From: Paralithodes platypus
Lineage: Eukaryota; Arthropoda; Malacostraca; Decapoda; Lithodidae
Direction: 5' to 3'
Length of the DNA: 64,000 bases
NCBI GenBank assembly: GCA_032716605.1
Contig: CM064505.1
Coordinates: forward strand, 47,243,805-47,307,804
The notes beneath the pieces were generated by a model that was not told where the DNA came from, did no database searches, and saw only the letters and a program-made list of their open reading frames with translations. A program made the position numbers and the translations under genes. Positions 40,298 through 52,450 of the stretch are shown here, one piece after another. How positions within the stretch are numbered: position 1 is the stretch's first letter; each line of letters opens with the position of its first letter.

Positions 40298-43232
40298 TTA
40301 TTCATTTACAAACGCAGTCAGTCGCGGGTTTGATGCGAGATATTTGTCTAGGCGGAATTTAAATGAATCAACGGTGCTGCAGTCTATAACGTCTCGGGGA
40401 AGCCCATTCCACAAGTTGACAACTCGATTGAAGAAGAAATTCTTAGATTCGTGCGAGTTAAAAGATTTACCAATAATTTTGCAACCGTTTCCCCGCGTGT
40501 AATTAGATTGGTCGATAGTGAAGTACTTACAGTTCATATTGTCGATGCCTTTGATGATTTTGAACACTTGAATTAAGTCGCCTCTTAATCTGCGCTGGGT
40601 TAAAGGAAATAGATTTAATTCTCTAAGACGCTCTTCGTATGGTTTGTTCTTTAGGCTAGGTATCATTTTGGTAACTCTACGTTGAACTCGTTCTAGCTTT
40701 TATATCTTTTTGGTAATAAGGGCACCAGGATTGAACGCAGTATTCCAGAAGAGGGCGGACTAAGGAATTGTAAAGGGTTAGGATAACTTCTTTGGATTTA
40801 TGCTCAAATGACCTGCCTATAAAGCCAATTATTTTGTTTGCCTTCTAACAACTTCTGAACATTGTTGACTCGGTTTTAGGTTACTCGATATTGTTACTCC
40901 CAGATCAGTTTCTCTTACATTTAAGCTGAGTGCCATTCATCGAATAGTTTGCTTTCTCATTTAGGTATCCGACATGTAGTACTTTACATTTATCTGCATT
41001 GAAACTCATTTGCCAAATTTGGGCCCAACATGACAATTTATCTAGATTGTGTTGCATATCGTCAACTTGTTCTTTTGAGAGTACGCTATTTGCAATTTTT
41101 GTATCGTCAGCAAATTTTGAGATTGTGCAGGTGAGACCCTCATCTATGTCGTTGATGTAAATTAGAAAGAGAATTGGTCCTAGTACCGATCCCTGGGGTA
41201 CTTACATTGGTCCATTTAGATGCCTTACCGTTTATGACTACCCTTTGCTTTCTGTTGCTGAGCCAATTTTCTATCCATTTCAACACACCGTCTTGTATTC
41301 CATGCGCTTTTAGTTTTAGCAGTAAACGTTTTGGGGGAACTTTGTGAAAGGCCTTTTGAAATCAAGGTATATAATATCTACAGCTTTACTCTCATCGTAG
41401 AGGTTGAGGATATCGTGGAAGAAGTCAAAGAGGTTGTTAAACAGGAACGTTTTTTACGAAAGCCGTGTTGAGTATCTTTAAGTATGTTATTTTCCTCTAA
41501 GTGATTTACGAGTCTGTCTCGTATGACCGTTTCTAGCATTTTACATACAACTGAGGTTAAGCTAATTGGACGATAGTTACTGGGTAGGGATTTGCTGCCT
41601 TTTTTGAATATCGGTGTTATGTTGGCTAGCTTCCACTGATCAGGCATAGTTCCAGACTGCAAGGATTTATTGAATAGTAATGTCAGGTTTGGAGAGCTCA
41701 TTCTTTGCTTCCTTTAGAACTCTAGGCGAGATTGTATCAGGTCCTGGCGTTTTATTACCTTGAGTTTATCTAAAACAATTCAATACTTCTCTCTCTGTAA
41801 CGGTGATATGCTTAGAACATCTGAATTATCAATCTGAATCGGCGATGGTGTAGGGATATCACTGAGGTCTTCTGTTGTAAAAACTGATGCAAAGAAGGTA
41901 TTGAGGGGATTACTCATTTGTACTCGTCTTTGGTGTATTCTCTTTTTCATCGACTAACGGTCCAACAGTTGAAGTAACTACTTTTTTCTTTCTGATAACT
42001 ATAGAATTCTTTCGGGTTTTACTTTGATTCGCAATATGTAACTCTAAGGTCTTTTTACTTTGCTTAATTAACTATTTGGCTTTGCGTCGTAGCTCTACAA
42101 ATTTCACCCGTCCTTCGTAATTGTTTGAGGATTTAAGTCTATCATTAGCAAATTTTTAGCAAGCTGGCAGTTTGAAATATCTTTATTCCACCATTGGGCT
42201 TATTATTAGGCCTGGACGCCGTATTTTCGATGGTATGCAGCCTTGCCCCGCTTTTAGGTAAGTGGTTTCGAATAACTTCCAAGATGTATTTATGTCGTTA
42301 TTGTTAATTAAAAAGCTCCAGTCAGTTTCTTTAAACATAGCTCTAAGTTTATGGAAGTTTGCTTTCTTGAAATTAGGGACTTTTTCGAATCTACTATTTG
42401 GTTCGTTACTAGTAAACTTTAAAGTGAAAGTTATCGTACGATGGTCGCTGTTACTGAATTCATCACCAACATTCAAATTCTCTATCATTCTTCTTTTGTT
42501 GCAAGTACAATGTCAAGAACGTTATTTACCACGGGTCGGCATTCGAACAAATTGATAAAGCGAACTCTCTTGCAAGTTCGTATACAAGTCATGTCCGGAG
42601 TGTGAAGTAAGAGTATCGCCCACTTGGTCACAGGTAAATTAAAGTCGCCAAAAAATTACGGTATCTTGTGAGTTACTTACATCTGCAATTTGTTCGTAAA
42701 TTCTCGGTCAGTTGCACTGATTGAGCTGGAGGTCTGTATATTAACGCAAGTATTTTGTACCTTTATTATTCTTTATTAGCACAAAAGATGTGTCGACGTT
42801 CAAATTTGAGGTTTTGACACGAGGGTCGGGTTAAGACTTTCTTTGAATATAAAATAAAACGCCACCTCCATTTTTATTTATTCGGCTGTTCTCAAACATT
42901 ACATAACCGGGAAGTGAATCTGCTAAAAAGTCTCTATCTTCTGTATTGGGCAAAGTTTTTGTTATGCCAATCACATAAAAATTTTCTGTAAACACTAGTT
43001 CTCTCTAAATCTGAAAATTAGTTATGCTACGGGTTGCATAGAAAACCTTTAAAGTTGCGGTTTTAGAACTCGCAGATCGTTCTTTCATCGAATTTTTGGT
43101 TCTGGTCGGATCTACATTTACATTCATGGCTGTCCTCGGTCGTTATCCCTGACGGTTTTGAATTTGGGTCGTGTTGGTGGAGCTTTATCCAAATTCGCGG
43201 TTCTTGACGGATTAGTATTTAATTCCTTTGTA
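40298..43232 (-). mobile_element. LINE-E, CR1-type, degraded
   Basis: The minus-strand pieces are collinear. Endonuclease fragments occur at 42183-43200 (LNVGDEFSNSDHRTITFTL gives the SDH motif). Reverse transcriptase occurs at 41378-41701 (MPDQWKLANITPIFKKGSK, NYRPISLTSVVCKMLE, TQHGFRKKRSC). The C-terminal region at 40298-40666 reads LRELNLFPLTQRRLRGDLI, VFKIIKGIDN and FFFNRVVNLWNGLP, typical of CR1 elements. The frame is broken many times between the pieces, often by single bases. The 5' end is cut by LINE-A copy 2 at 43233. Confidence 0.85.
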
Positions 43233-45263
43233 GAAAGGAGGCAGCAGGGAGGAATACCAGGCAGCTAAACGAACTGCCAAAAGAGTTATTTACAATGCTA
43301 AAAATCGCATTAAGGACCTGGTCCTCGAACAAGTGTGTAACACTGACAATCCCAATGGGATCTTCAACCTAGCTAGGCGAGTTAAAAATGACAGTAGGGA
43401 TATTATAGGTGAACAGTGTGTTAGAGATGATAATGGGAAGATTGTGTATGCAGAAAATGAAATCAGAGAAGCATGGAAGGTACACTATGAACGATTGCTA
43501 AATGTAGAGTTTGAATGGGATAAGGAACAGCTTTGTATCGAAAAACCAATATCTGGGCCCCCTTTGATAGCACCAGCTGTAGTGAGCGACGCAATCAATA
43601 AAATGAAGGACGGTAAAGCTCCAGGTTGCTCCGACATTGTCGCTGATATGATAAAAGCCTCAGGGGAGATTGGTGTAAACTTAGTCACTGAGTTGATAAA
43701 TCATTATTAAAGATGAGAAAATCCCAGAGGATTGGCTCAAAAGTGTAATAGTAAATATATACAAAGGAAAAGGGGATGCGCTAGATAGAGGAAATTATAG
43801 GGGCCTGAAAATGCTTGACCAAATCATGAAGGTCTGTGAGAGAGTCCTTGAGGGTTTGATCAGGCAAAGCATCTCTATTGATGATATGCAGTTTGGTTTT
43901 ATGCCAGGACGTGGTACAACCGATGCTATCTTCATAGTCAGGCAGATACAGGAAAGATACCTACTAAAAGGCAGGGATCTTTACTTTGTGTTTGTGGACC
44001 TGGAGAAGGCCTTTGATAGGGTACCTAGAGATGTTGTACAGTGGGCTATGAGGAAACTTGGTGTGGAAGAGTGGCTGGTGCGTGTGATAATGAAGATGTA
44101 TGAGGATTCGCGAAGTTCGGTGAGGGTGAAAGGTGTACTGAGTGATGAATTCGCAGTCCGTGTTGGAGTCCATCAGGGTTCAGTGTTAAGCCCCCTCCTC
44201 TTTATTATGGTCTTGGAGGCGCTGTCTAGAGTTTTAGAGGCGGACTCCCGTTGGAACTGTTTTATGCAGACGATTTAGTCCTAATAGCTGACAGTATGCA
44301 GATGCTGAGGCCAAATTCAGAAAGTGGAGAGAGGGCATGGCGAGCAAGGGTTTAAGAGTCAATATTAACAAAACCAAGGTTATGCATTGTAGTTTGAGAC
44401 GAGGCAATGTGGAAAAGAGCGGTGCATACCCATGTGCAGTGTGTGGAAAGGGAGTGGGCGTTAACTCAATTCAATGTAGCATCTGTCGATGTTGGGTACA
44501 CCATGGGAGTAAGCGCTGTAGTAGAATAAAGGGGCCCCTGCCGAAGGATAAGTCAGAAATAGAGAAATTTGAGTGCGTAGTGTGCAAAGGCGAGCTTGTG
44601 TTAAGTGATGATCCTGTGGCTGTGAATTTTGGAAATGAGTCTTTGGAGCTGGTGAACAAGTTTTGTTACCTAGGAGATACCATCTCTGCCGGTGGTGGGG
44701 CCGAGGCTGCCACTGTTGCTAGAATTAGGTGTGGCTGGGGGAAGTTCAGAGAATTGATGCCAATCCTGACCATGAAAAGAATGCCTCTCCCCCTGAAGGG
44801 AAAGGTGTATGCCTCATGTGTTAGAAGTGCAATGACGTATGCCTCAGAAACATGGGCCGTTAAAGTAGAGGATGTCAACAGAATGGAGCGTAATGAGATG
44901 AGAATGGTGAGATGGATGTGTGGGGCCAGGCTACAGGATAGAATAACAAATGTTGAGCTGAGGAGACGTTTAGGTATAAAAGAGTATTAGTGAGGTGATG
45001 CGTACAAGTAGACTGGGATGGTATGGACATGTGGAGAGAATGGATGAACAAAATTGGGTGACAAAATGCAGGTCTGTGATTGTGGAGGGAGCTGCACCAA
45101 GGGGTGGACCGAGGAAGACCTGGGATCGGACTATACGCGCCGATCTCAAATCCAAGAACTTGACAAGTGAAGCAGCCCTTAACAGGGTTGCCTGGAACGC
45201 CGCCATTAGGACAAGAGACTGAAACTGCACTTATGTGTGGAACACTCAGTCTTAAAATGTTAT
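43233..45263 (+). mobile_element. LINE-A copy 2, 5' truncated
   Basis: Plus-strand copy starting at AGAAAGGAGGCAGCAGGG and ending after TTAAAATGTTATGTA. Frames at 43333-43710, 43811-44278 and 44337-44990 give the linker, the reverse transcriptase (FVDLEKAFDRVPRDVV, HQGSVLSPLLFIMV), a finger-like domain (CAVCGKG..CSICRCWVHHG..CVVCKG) and the C-terminus GHVERMDEQNW. The frame is broken at about 43706, 44232, 44301 and 44982. At least three of these are single-base differences from the other copies in short runs, and motif C is destroyed by one of them. Identity to copies 3 and 4 is very high. At 45173-45190 it shows the uninterrupted target of MITE-T1. Confidence 0.9.
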
Positions 45264-45369
45264 GTATTGCCGTCCTCGCTGTCTTCGGTCCTCCTTCCTG
45301 GTTGTCCTGTGTTACCAGTGTTGTCCTGGTTACCAGTGACCATGCTAAATTATGCGGCCAAATTTAATG

Positions 45370-45387
45370 GTATTGGTATTATTATTA

Positions 45388-45431
<44 letters not shown>

Positions 45432-45437
45432 TTTATT
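45370..45437. repeat. ATT trinucleotide microsatellite
   Basis: About 20 ATT units with two T-rich interruptions, just downstream of LINE-A copy 2. Confidence 0.97.
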
Positions 45438-45769
45438 GAATCTAGCTCACACCATGCAAAGTTAATATAATTTCCACAGTAGAGATCAAGTACACCACTG
45501 TACTGTATATTCTGAAAGCTGGACTGATTTGTTTTGGAAAAGGCATCTGAAGGGCAATGTAGAGGCTGTTTGAAGTTAACCCTTTCTGTATAATGTTCCT
45601 TTTAAACGCGTTACGTTTGCATTTTGGCCTTGTTGGATGTAATCTAGTATACCATAACCCTTGTCTATCGGGGCTCGACTTAAGTCTGTATCTAAAAATC
45701 TGGACCATGTGGCGGGGCCTGACTTAAGTCTGTGTGCAATTTTTGAACAAGAATGGCTCTGAGAGAGAG

Positions 45770-46060
45770 AGAGACGAGCGACGGGAGGAGCGTAGGTGAC
45801 CTCATGACCGCTCGGCACGGACCCTGTGAGCCTACTGACATCTACTCCACACACATCCACCCTCCCTACCTCACCACACAGGGAATGTGAGGAAATTACC
45901 GTATTTTAGGGTTTTTTCACTCGTGTTGCACGATCGTTGCAAGAGAACGCGTGGTCGTAGAAGGATGGTTCTGGTGTCATTGGAAAGCTCAATTTACGCC
46001 CTTTCAGGGAGACATAATTGTATTACGCAATATACTGCAACGTAGACAAACACTGTTTTG
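45770..46060 (+). repeat. Dispersed repeat, partner of 6885-7255
   Basis: Carries CTCGTGTTGCACGATCGTTG and TTTACGCCCTTTCAGGGA in the opposite orientation to the copy in the channel intron. It is preceded by a short GA run. The class is unknown. Confidence 0.65.
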
Positions 46061-46482
46061 TGTCGTCTGCTACGATCCACGCGGCGCGGAAATGTCCGAC
46101 GCCGACCCGAAGTTGCAGCAGGACCCCTGTCGCCCGCAAATGTCCGTGTATATAAAAATTTTGTCCGTCTTGTGGCCGACATTGGAATATTTGTGGTTAC
46201 CGTGTTCAAACGAATCCGTGTATACGAAACGCGTGTACAGTATATCGAGACCTGACTGTATAGTAGTAAGATGTGCCAGTAGGTTGATCACATGAATTAA
46301 TGTATTGTTGAATAATTGATTGAATTAAAATGATCATGGGCTATCTTTACTCTTTTCTTCCTATTTCTACAGTAGTTTTTATTGAATATATAATGTAAAA
46401 TTCTGAGGTTAGGTTTCAATTGCACAGCCATTTGGGCCAAACCTGCTTGTTCAAGTGGAACCTATCTCCGCCAAATTTTAAG
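46061..46482. other. Spacer, nothing recognised
   Basis: The first 150 bases are CpG-rich (ACGCGGCGCGGAAATGTCCG) and open in several frames, but no family is recognised. Confidence 0.4.
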
Positions 46483-46612
46483 ACCGCCAAATTAAAAGAC
46501 TGCCAAGCCAAATTAAAAGACCGCCAAGCCAAATTAAAAGACCGCCAAGCCAAATTAAAAGACCGCCAAGCCAAATTAAAAGACCGCCAAGCCAAATTAT
46601 AAGACCGCCAAA
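46483..46612. repeat. 21-bp minisatellite, about six units
   Basis: The unit AAGCCAAATTAAAAGACCGCC is repeated almost without change. The period of 21 gives a spurious seven-residue protein repeat on both strands. Confidence 0.95.
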
Positions 46613-46684
46613 TTAATTCCCCTGGAGATAGCAAAGTCCAAAATTTGCCGAAAAGTTTGGAGGCCAACCCATAGACTTTATCAC

Positions 46685-47362
46685 TGAAACTCGGAATTCT
46701 GCTATTGTTCTTGTTAAAAGAGTACTCTTTGTTTAAATCTGTTGTTACTTCATATTTTGTAATATTTATTTGTCTTATATTATATGTATTCATTGTCGAT
46801 AGTATCAATTGCTTACTTTTGCGATTTCCTTAGTTTATTTGTGCTATATATGTAGGGTAGTTATTGATAGGGGTCACTTGAGGCATGCTATGCTTACAGG
46901 TACCTACCCGATAGCACTATCGTTAGTGAGTGCTGTACTGTATTTTATATATTATTTTGTAATAGTATAGATATCTTATCAATATTTGTATTTTGTACTA
47001 TTTAATGTCTTGTCATGTTGCAAATTTGATTTTAAATAATATTTTGACATTTAACATATAGTTTCTTTATTCATGCAGAGTTTAGTAAAATTTGCCAGAA
47101 CGTCCCGGACTTCCCAAACTTGACTACTTCCTTTAACGTGACGATAGTGCGTTGTTATATGTGCGATTAGTTTGCTTGGGAAACAGATTAACTTGCTCAT
47201 GTAGTAATGTACACCCTATGTGGTGGATTGTGTTCTTTTATTTAATAATTTTCATTTTAGTAAACGTTGTTTCCACATAGCGATTTTGATAATTTAATTT
47301 GACTTTATATTGTCCTTGTCCCAATTTTGGTTTGTTTAGTTTGCAAGTTTTACATTTTAATC
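46685..47362 (+). repeat. Inverted copy of the Penelope-like tail at 24266-24920
   Basis: Nearly the exact reverse complement of 24266-24920. It shares GTTTGCTTGGGAAACAGATT, AACGTCCCGGACTTCCC, TACCTACCCGATAGCACTAT and GGTTTGTTTAGTTTGCAAG. The two copies are about 22 kb apart in opposite orientation. No reverse-transcriptase signature lies in this copy. Confidence 0.88.
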
Positions 47363-47444
47363 TTGGGCTGGACTTGGCAAAATTCTGAGGGTTTGGACTT
47401 TGTAGAAATTCCCAGGTCCCAGACTGGTCAAGATCAGTTTGAAT

Positions 47445-47607
47445 TCCCAAAGTCCAATATCCAACAGTTTTCATTTTTTTTTGGATATTCAACTCTAGGC
47501 TAATCAATATCCAGTAATGTTTGAATGTCCAAAGTCCAATATCAAACCGTTTTCAAATTTTATTGGATATTCAACTCTATAGGCTAATCAATATCCAGTA
47601 ATGTTTG
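47445..47607. repeat. Tandem duplication, two units of about 80 bp
   Basis: Both units contain GGATATTCAACTCTA, GGCTAATCAATATCCAGTAA and TGTTTGAATG. The segment before them shares AAAGTCCAATATC. Confidence 0.85.
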
Positions 47608-47626
47608 AATGGAATGCTAGACTACT

Positions 47627-48235
47627 CGGCCAGGACAGCTCGGCCCACGGCGAGACAGCTTGGCCCCGTGTTAATTACGAGACTACTCTTAATTAACCTA
47701 ACCTAACCTACACATTACGAATCGAGAGAACTAGCCTATGACATAATTATACAATAAACAAACATTTCGCCCACATTACACACGCCATAAACGGGAGGCC
47801 ATGTATGCAGCACCAAATCCTGCAAATCCTGTCCTCTGCGCAGGCGTGTGAATCTTAGGCCCTTGGCACGATTTTGTTTTCCTTTATAGCCTATTATATT
47901 ATCTTAACCTAACCTAACTTAACTTAAATTAACCTAACAGTTGAGCCTAAATAACATAATAAAAATATTAGGGAAAAGGCCGCGCATACGCAGAGGACAG
48001 GATTTGTTGCTGCATACATGGCCTCACCCATAAACCCTCCACTTAGCTATCCCCATCCTAATCCTGACTGGTCTCGTCAAATTGCCCCATAGCAAAACAT
48101 GGGGCCGAGCTGTCTCAAATAATGGGCCGAGTTGTCTCGCCGTCGTGGCCGAGTTGTCCAAAAGTGGGCCGAGCTGTCCGAGCCGAGTTGTCCCATGGGC
48201 CGAGTCGTCCAGTCACCCGAGTACTATTACCATAT
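47627..48235. mobile_element. Foldback element FB2 with repeated terminal motif
   Basis: The ends are inverted: TAGACTACTCGGCCAGGACA on the left and, read inward, TAGTACTCGGGTGACTGGAC on the right. The motif GGCCGAG(C/T)TGTC or its complement occurs twice on the left and about six times on the right. An inner inverted pair has GAGGCCATGTATGCAGCACC with TCCTGTCCTCTGCGCA on the left, and TGCGTATGCGCGG-side sequence with GCATACATGGCCTC on the right. No coding capacity. A related partial copy is at 63590-63930. Confidence 0.75.
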
Positions 48236-48461
48236 GAGATGCCGAAGTCTCCAACCAGGGTGCAGAAACACCATCAAGATCAATCCACACAAAACATCCG
48301 GAGGCACTGGAGAGAGACTACGGCAACTTAGGAAAAAATAAAAACATATACAGTACTGTATACTGTACAGTCTGTACTGCACATATTAAACACAGATAAC
48401 ATATTATGCAGTGGAGGATATCGAGTATAAATATAATACAATAAAATAGAATAAAATAAGT

Positions 48462-49378
48462 TTAAAAATTAGAATTAATGCTGCAAAAAAGCATTAACTC
48501 TATAGACTTAACAATGGAGATATTAGCTGAATTGACTAGCTCATTTGGCAACTTATTCCACAAGTCAACCATGGCCGGCACAAAACACCGTGAAAACTGT
48601 GTAGTAGAAAAACTAACACGGCTCATGGCAAAATCATTAAGATTGCTTGTGAATCTAGTTGCACGAGCCCGGACATAGGGCCCAGGCAGAACCCCATGTA
48701 AGGGATTCTGAGGGTTGTTAAAAACTTTAAATAAAAGACTAAGGGCACCAACTTTACGTCGATGACACAGATCAAGAGACAAATGAGGTAGAATAAAACT
48801 GATGGAATTTAGCGACCTGTCAAGCAACTGAGATGGCAGTCAGCTGCTGACAACCAGACAGGTGATCAGTACTCTAAATGTGGCAAAATAAAAGCATAAA
48901 AAGACTTGATAACTGTGGCGTCACAAGCAAATGTTTTATAAACCTTGCGAAGCAGACCAATTTTTTGGGAAATGGAAGAGGAGAAAGAACGAATATGCCT
49001 TTCAAAAGTAAGTTTGGGATCCAGAGTAACTCCTAACAAACGCAGAGTATCCACATTCTCAATTTGCTCGCCAGAAACTTGTAGATAAGGATGGGGAGGA
49101 TCCAAGGTACGAGATCTGCTGATGATAATGGAGTGTGTTTTACTAGCATTAAGTTTCATGCCCCAAAGTTCACACCATGATGTAATTTTGGCTAAATCCC
49201 TATTCAGAGCAGTAGCAATTACGTGTCGATCTATTGGTGATGGAATTGACGCATATAAAGTTGTATGATCAGCATAGGAGATTAGTTTATTTTCAAGCTC
49301 AGAACACAGGTCAGCAGTAAAAATAATAAAAAGCAAAGGCCCAAGGACACTGCCTTGTGGAACACCAGAAACAACAGT
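48462..49378 (-). mobile_element. LINE-I reverse-transcriptase C-terminal half
   Basis: Minus-strand fragment with VVSGVPQGSVLGPLLFIIF at about 49320-49375 (motif B), then ISYADHTTLYASI at 49250, where YADD reads YADH, then LRLLGVTLDPKLTFERHI. A second frame at 48462-48827 reads SISFILPHLSLDLCHRRKVG and VPAMVDLWNKLPNELVN. It is cut at its 5' end by LINE-A copy 3. CR1- or Jockey-like from the C-terminal pattern. The changed catalytic motif makes it inactive. Confidence 0.82.
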
Positions 49379-49475
49379 TACAGAAGGGGACGTCTGCTGT
49401 ACCCAGGAAACGCTCTGGAAGAGGCATGAGGTACAGTGGATTGTCGGAAGGAGGAAAAGATATAGGATATACTGG

Positions 49476-50573
49476 ATGGGTGTGGAGACTGATAAAGCGA
49501 AAGGAGGAGTGGGTGTTCTGGTGGCTGAAGAGCTGGCGGAAAGTGTGCTTCAGATTACGAGAGTTAGTGAAAGGCCGATTGTTTTGAAGTTGAAAGTTGG
49601 TGAAAGAATTCTGAATGTGATCTCTGCATATGCCCCACAGGCTGGTTTACAGAAAGAGATAAAAGAGGACTTCTGGAATGACACCGTCAGTGTCATTTCA
49701 GGCCTCTCGGAGAACGAAATAAACTATCGTGGGGGGGACCTCAATGGTCACGTGGGAGCATCTGCAGATGGATACGAGGGGGTACATGGAGGAAATGGTT
49801 ACGGAAGGAGAAATCTAGAAGGCGAATATATATTGGAGTCCTGCGTTGCACTCAACATGGTTGTGTGTAACACAAAGTTCAAGAAAAGACAGAGCCACCT
49901 GATCACATATAACTCTGGGGTCTCCAGTAGCCAGATAGATTACTTCTTGGTTAACAGGAAAGACTGGAAACTAGTTCGAGATGTAAAGGTCATCCCGAGC
50001 GAAGAATGTATCCCCCAGCATAAGCTACTTGTGTGCGACATGAGCTTATACAGAGATCCTAAGTGCAAGAAGGTTTACATACCCAATAGGAAAGTGTGGC
50101 TGCTGAAGGACAAGGAAGTTAGGGATAGGTTTCATAATGAACTGGAGGAAATGAATAGAAATAAGGAAGCTAGGCCTAACGATGTAAATAGCCAATGGAA
50201 CTTTCTTAAGTGTAGCCTTATCGCTGCCACTGACAAAGTCTGTGGGAAAACAAAGGGTCACCCCAGGAATAAGACCTCTTGGTGGTGGAACGATGAGGTA
50301 GAACATGCTGTGAAAGAGAAAAGGAGATGCTTCAAAGCATGGAAGAAAGGAGGCAGCAGGGAGGAATACCAGGCAGCTAAACAAACTGCCAAAAGAGTTA
50401 TTTACAATGCTAAAAATCGCATTAAGGACCTGGTCCTCGAACAAGTGTGTAACACTGACAATCCCAATGGGATCTTCAACCTAGCTAGGCGAGTTAAAAA
50501 TTACAGTACGGATATTATAGGTGAACAGTGTGTTAGAGATGATAATGGGAAGATTGTGTATGCAGAAAATTAA
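49476..50573 (+). pseudogene. LINE-A copy 3 endonuclease and linker
   Basis: An open frame of 365 codons. GGVGVLVAEELAESV starts the visible endonuclease, followed by NVISAYAPQAG, then GGDLNGHVGA (the GDxN motif), SSQIDYFLV and IPQHKLLVCDM (the histidine position is His-Lys in place of SDH). The linker with SWWWNDEVE and EEYQAAKQTAKRVIYNAKNR follows. It ends at a TAA at 50571-50573, where copy 2 has GAA, so a G-to-T nonsense change separates it from the reverse transcriptase. Further down there is one frame change near 50655. Confidence 0.88.
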
Positions 50574-50622
50574 ATCAGAGAAGCATGGAAGGTACACTAT
50601 GAACGATTGCTAAATGTAGAGT

Positions 50623-52377
50623 TTGAATGGGATAAGGAACAGCTTAGTATCGAAAAAACCAATATCTGGGCCCCCTCCTTTGATAGCACCAGCTGTAGTG
50701 AGCGACGCAATCAATAAAATGAAGGACGGTAAAGCTCCAGGTTGCTCCGACATTGTCGCTGAGATGATAAAAGCCTCAGGGGAGATTGGTGTAAACTTAG
50801 TCACTGAGTTGATAAACACCATTATTAAAGATAAGAAAATCCCAGAGGATTGGCTCAAAAGTGTAATAGTAAATATATACAAAGGAAAAGGGGATGCGCT
50901 AGATAGAGGAAATTATAGGGGCCTGAAAATGCTTGACCAAATCATGAAGGTCTGTGAGAGAGTCCTTGAGGGTTTGATCAGGCAAAGCATCTCTATTGAT
51001 GATATGCAGTTTGGTTTTATGCCAGGACGTGGTACAACCGATGCTATCTTCATAGTCAGGCAGATACAGGAAAGATACTTACTAAAAGGCAGGGATCTTT
51101 ACTTTGTGTTTGTGGACCTGGAGAAGGCCTTTCATAGGGTACCTAGAGATGTTGTACAGTGGGCTATGAGGAAACTTGGTGTGGAAGAGTGGCTGGTGCG
51201 TGTGATAATGAAGATGTATGAGGATTCGTGAAGTTCGGTGAGGGTGAAGGGTGTACTGAGTGATGAGTTTGCAGTCCGTGTTGGAGTCCATCAGGGTTCA
51301 GTGTTAAGCCCCCTCCTCTTTATTATGGTCTTGGAGGCGCTGTCTAGAGTTTTTAGAGGCGGACTCCCGTTGGAACTGTTTTATGCAGACGATTTAGTCC
51401 TAATAGCTGACAGTATGCAGGATGCTGAGGCCAAATTCAGAGAGTGGAGAGAGGGCATGGCGAGCAAGGGTTTAAGAGTCAATATTAACAAAACCAAGGT
51501 TATGCATTGTAGTTTGAGACGAGGCAATGTGGAAAAGAGCGGTGCATACCCATGTGCAGTGTGTGGAAAGGGAGTGGGCGTTAACTCAATTCAATGTAGC
51601 ATCTGTCGATGTTGGGTACACCATGGGAGTAAGCGCTGTAGTAGAATAAAGGGGCCCCTGCCGAAGGATAAGTCAGAAATAGAGAAATTTGAGTGCGTAG
51701 TGTGCAAAGGCGAGCTTGTGTTAAGTGATGATCCTGTGGCTGTGAATTTTGGAAATGAGTCTTTGGAGCTGGTGAACAAGTTTTGTTACCTAGGAGATAC
51801 CATCTCTGCCGGTGGTGGGGCCGAGGCTGCCACTGTTGCTAGAATTAGGTGTGGCTGGGGGAAGTTCAGAGAATTGATGCCAATCCTGACAATGAAAAGA
51901 ATGCCTCTCCCCCTGAAGGGAAAGGTGTATGCCTCATGTGTTAGAAGTGCAATGACGTATGCCTCAGAAACATGGGCCGTTAAAGTAGAGGATGTCAACA
52001 GAATGGAGCGTAATGAGATGAGAATGGTGAGATGGATGTGTGGAACCAGGCTACAGGATAGAATAACAAATGTTGAGCTGAGGAGACGTTTAGGTATAAA
52101 GAGTATTAGCGAGGTGATGCGTACAAGTAGACTGGGATGGTATGGACATGTGGAGAGAATGGATGAACAAAATTGGGTGAAAAAATGCAGGTCTGTGATT
52201 GTGGAGGGAGCTGCACCAAGGGGTGGACCGAGGAAGACCTGGGATCGGACTATACGCGCCGATCTCAAATCCAAGAACTTGACAAGTGAAGCAGCCCTTA
52301 ACCCGGGAGGCTGCGGGGGGACTCTTAAAGTTCCCCCGGCGCACTGCGGGGAGACTCTTAAGAGTCAGAGAAAATAA
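50623..52377 (+). pseudogene. LINE-A copy 3 reverse transcriptase with internal PHD-like finger
   Basis: One frame apart from a TGA at 51229-51231, where the other copies have CGA. Motifs: VNIYKGKGDALDRGNYRGLK, motif A FVDLEKAFHRVPRD (His for Asp in the second position of DR), motif B HQGSVLSPLLF, motif C FYADDLVLIAD intact. Right after RVNINKTKVMHCS comes CAVC, then QCSICRCWVHHG, KRC and ECVVCKG (51555-51710), a PHD-like C4-H-C3 pattern. The frame then returns to the LINE with NKFCYLGDTISAGGGAE, VRSAMTYASETWAVKV and RLGWYGHVERMDEQNW. The last 25 codons read into MITE-T1. Confidence 0.88.
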
Positions 52378-52412
52378 AAATCAACTTTTGACATCGAAAA
52401 AAAAAAATTTTT

Positions 52413-52450
<38 letters not shown>

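Noticed and set aside
48201..48332. C-terminal coding exon reading CRSLQPGCRNTIKI..GERLRQLRKK
   Set aside because: Only about 40 codons, overlapping the end of a foldback element, with no acceptor and no recognised family.
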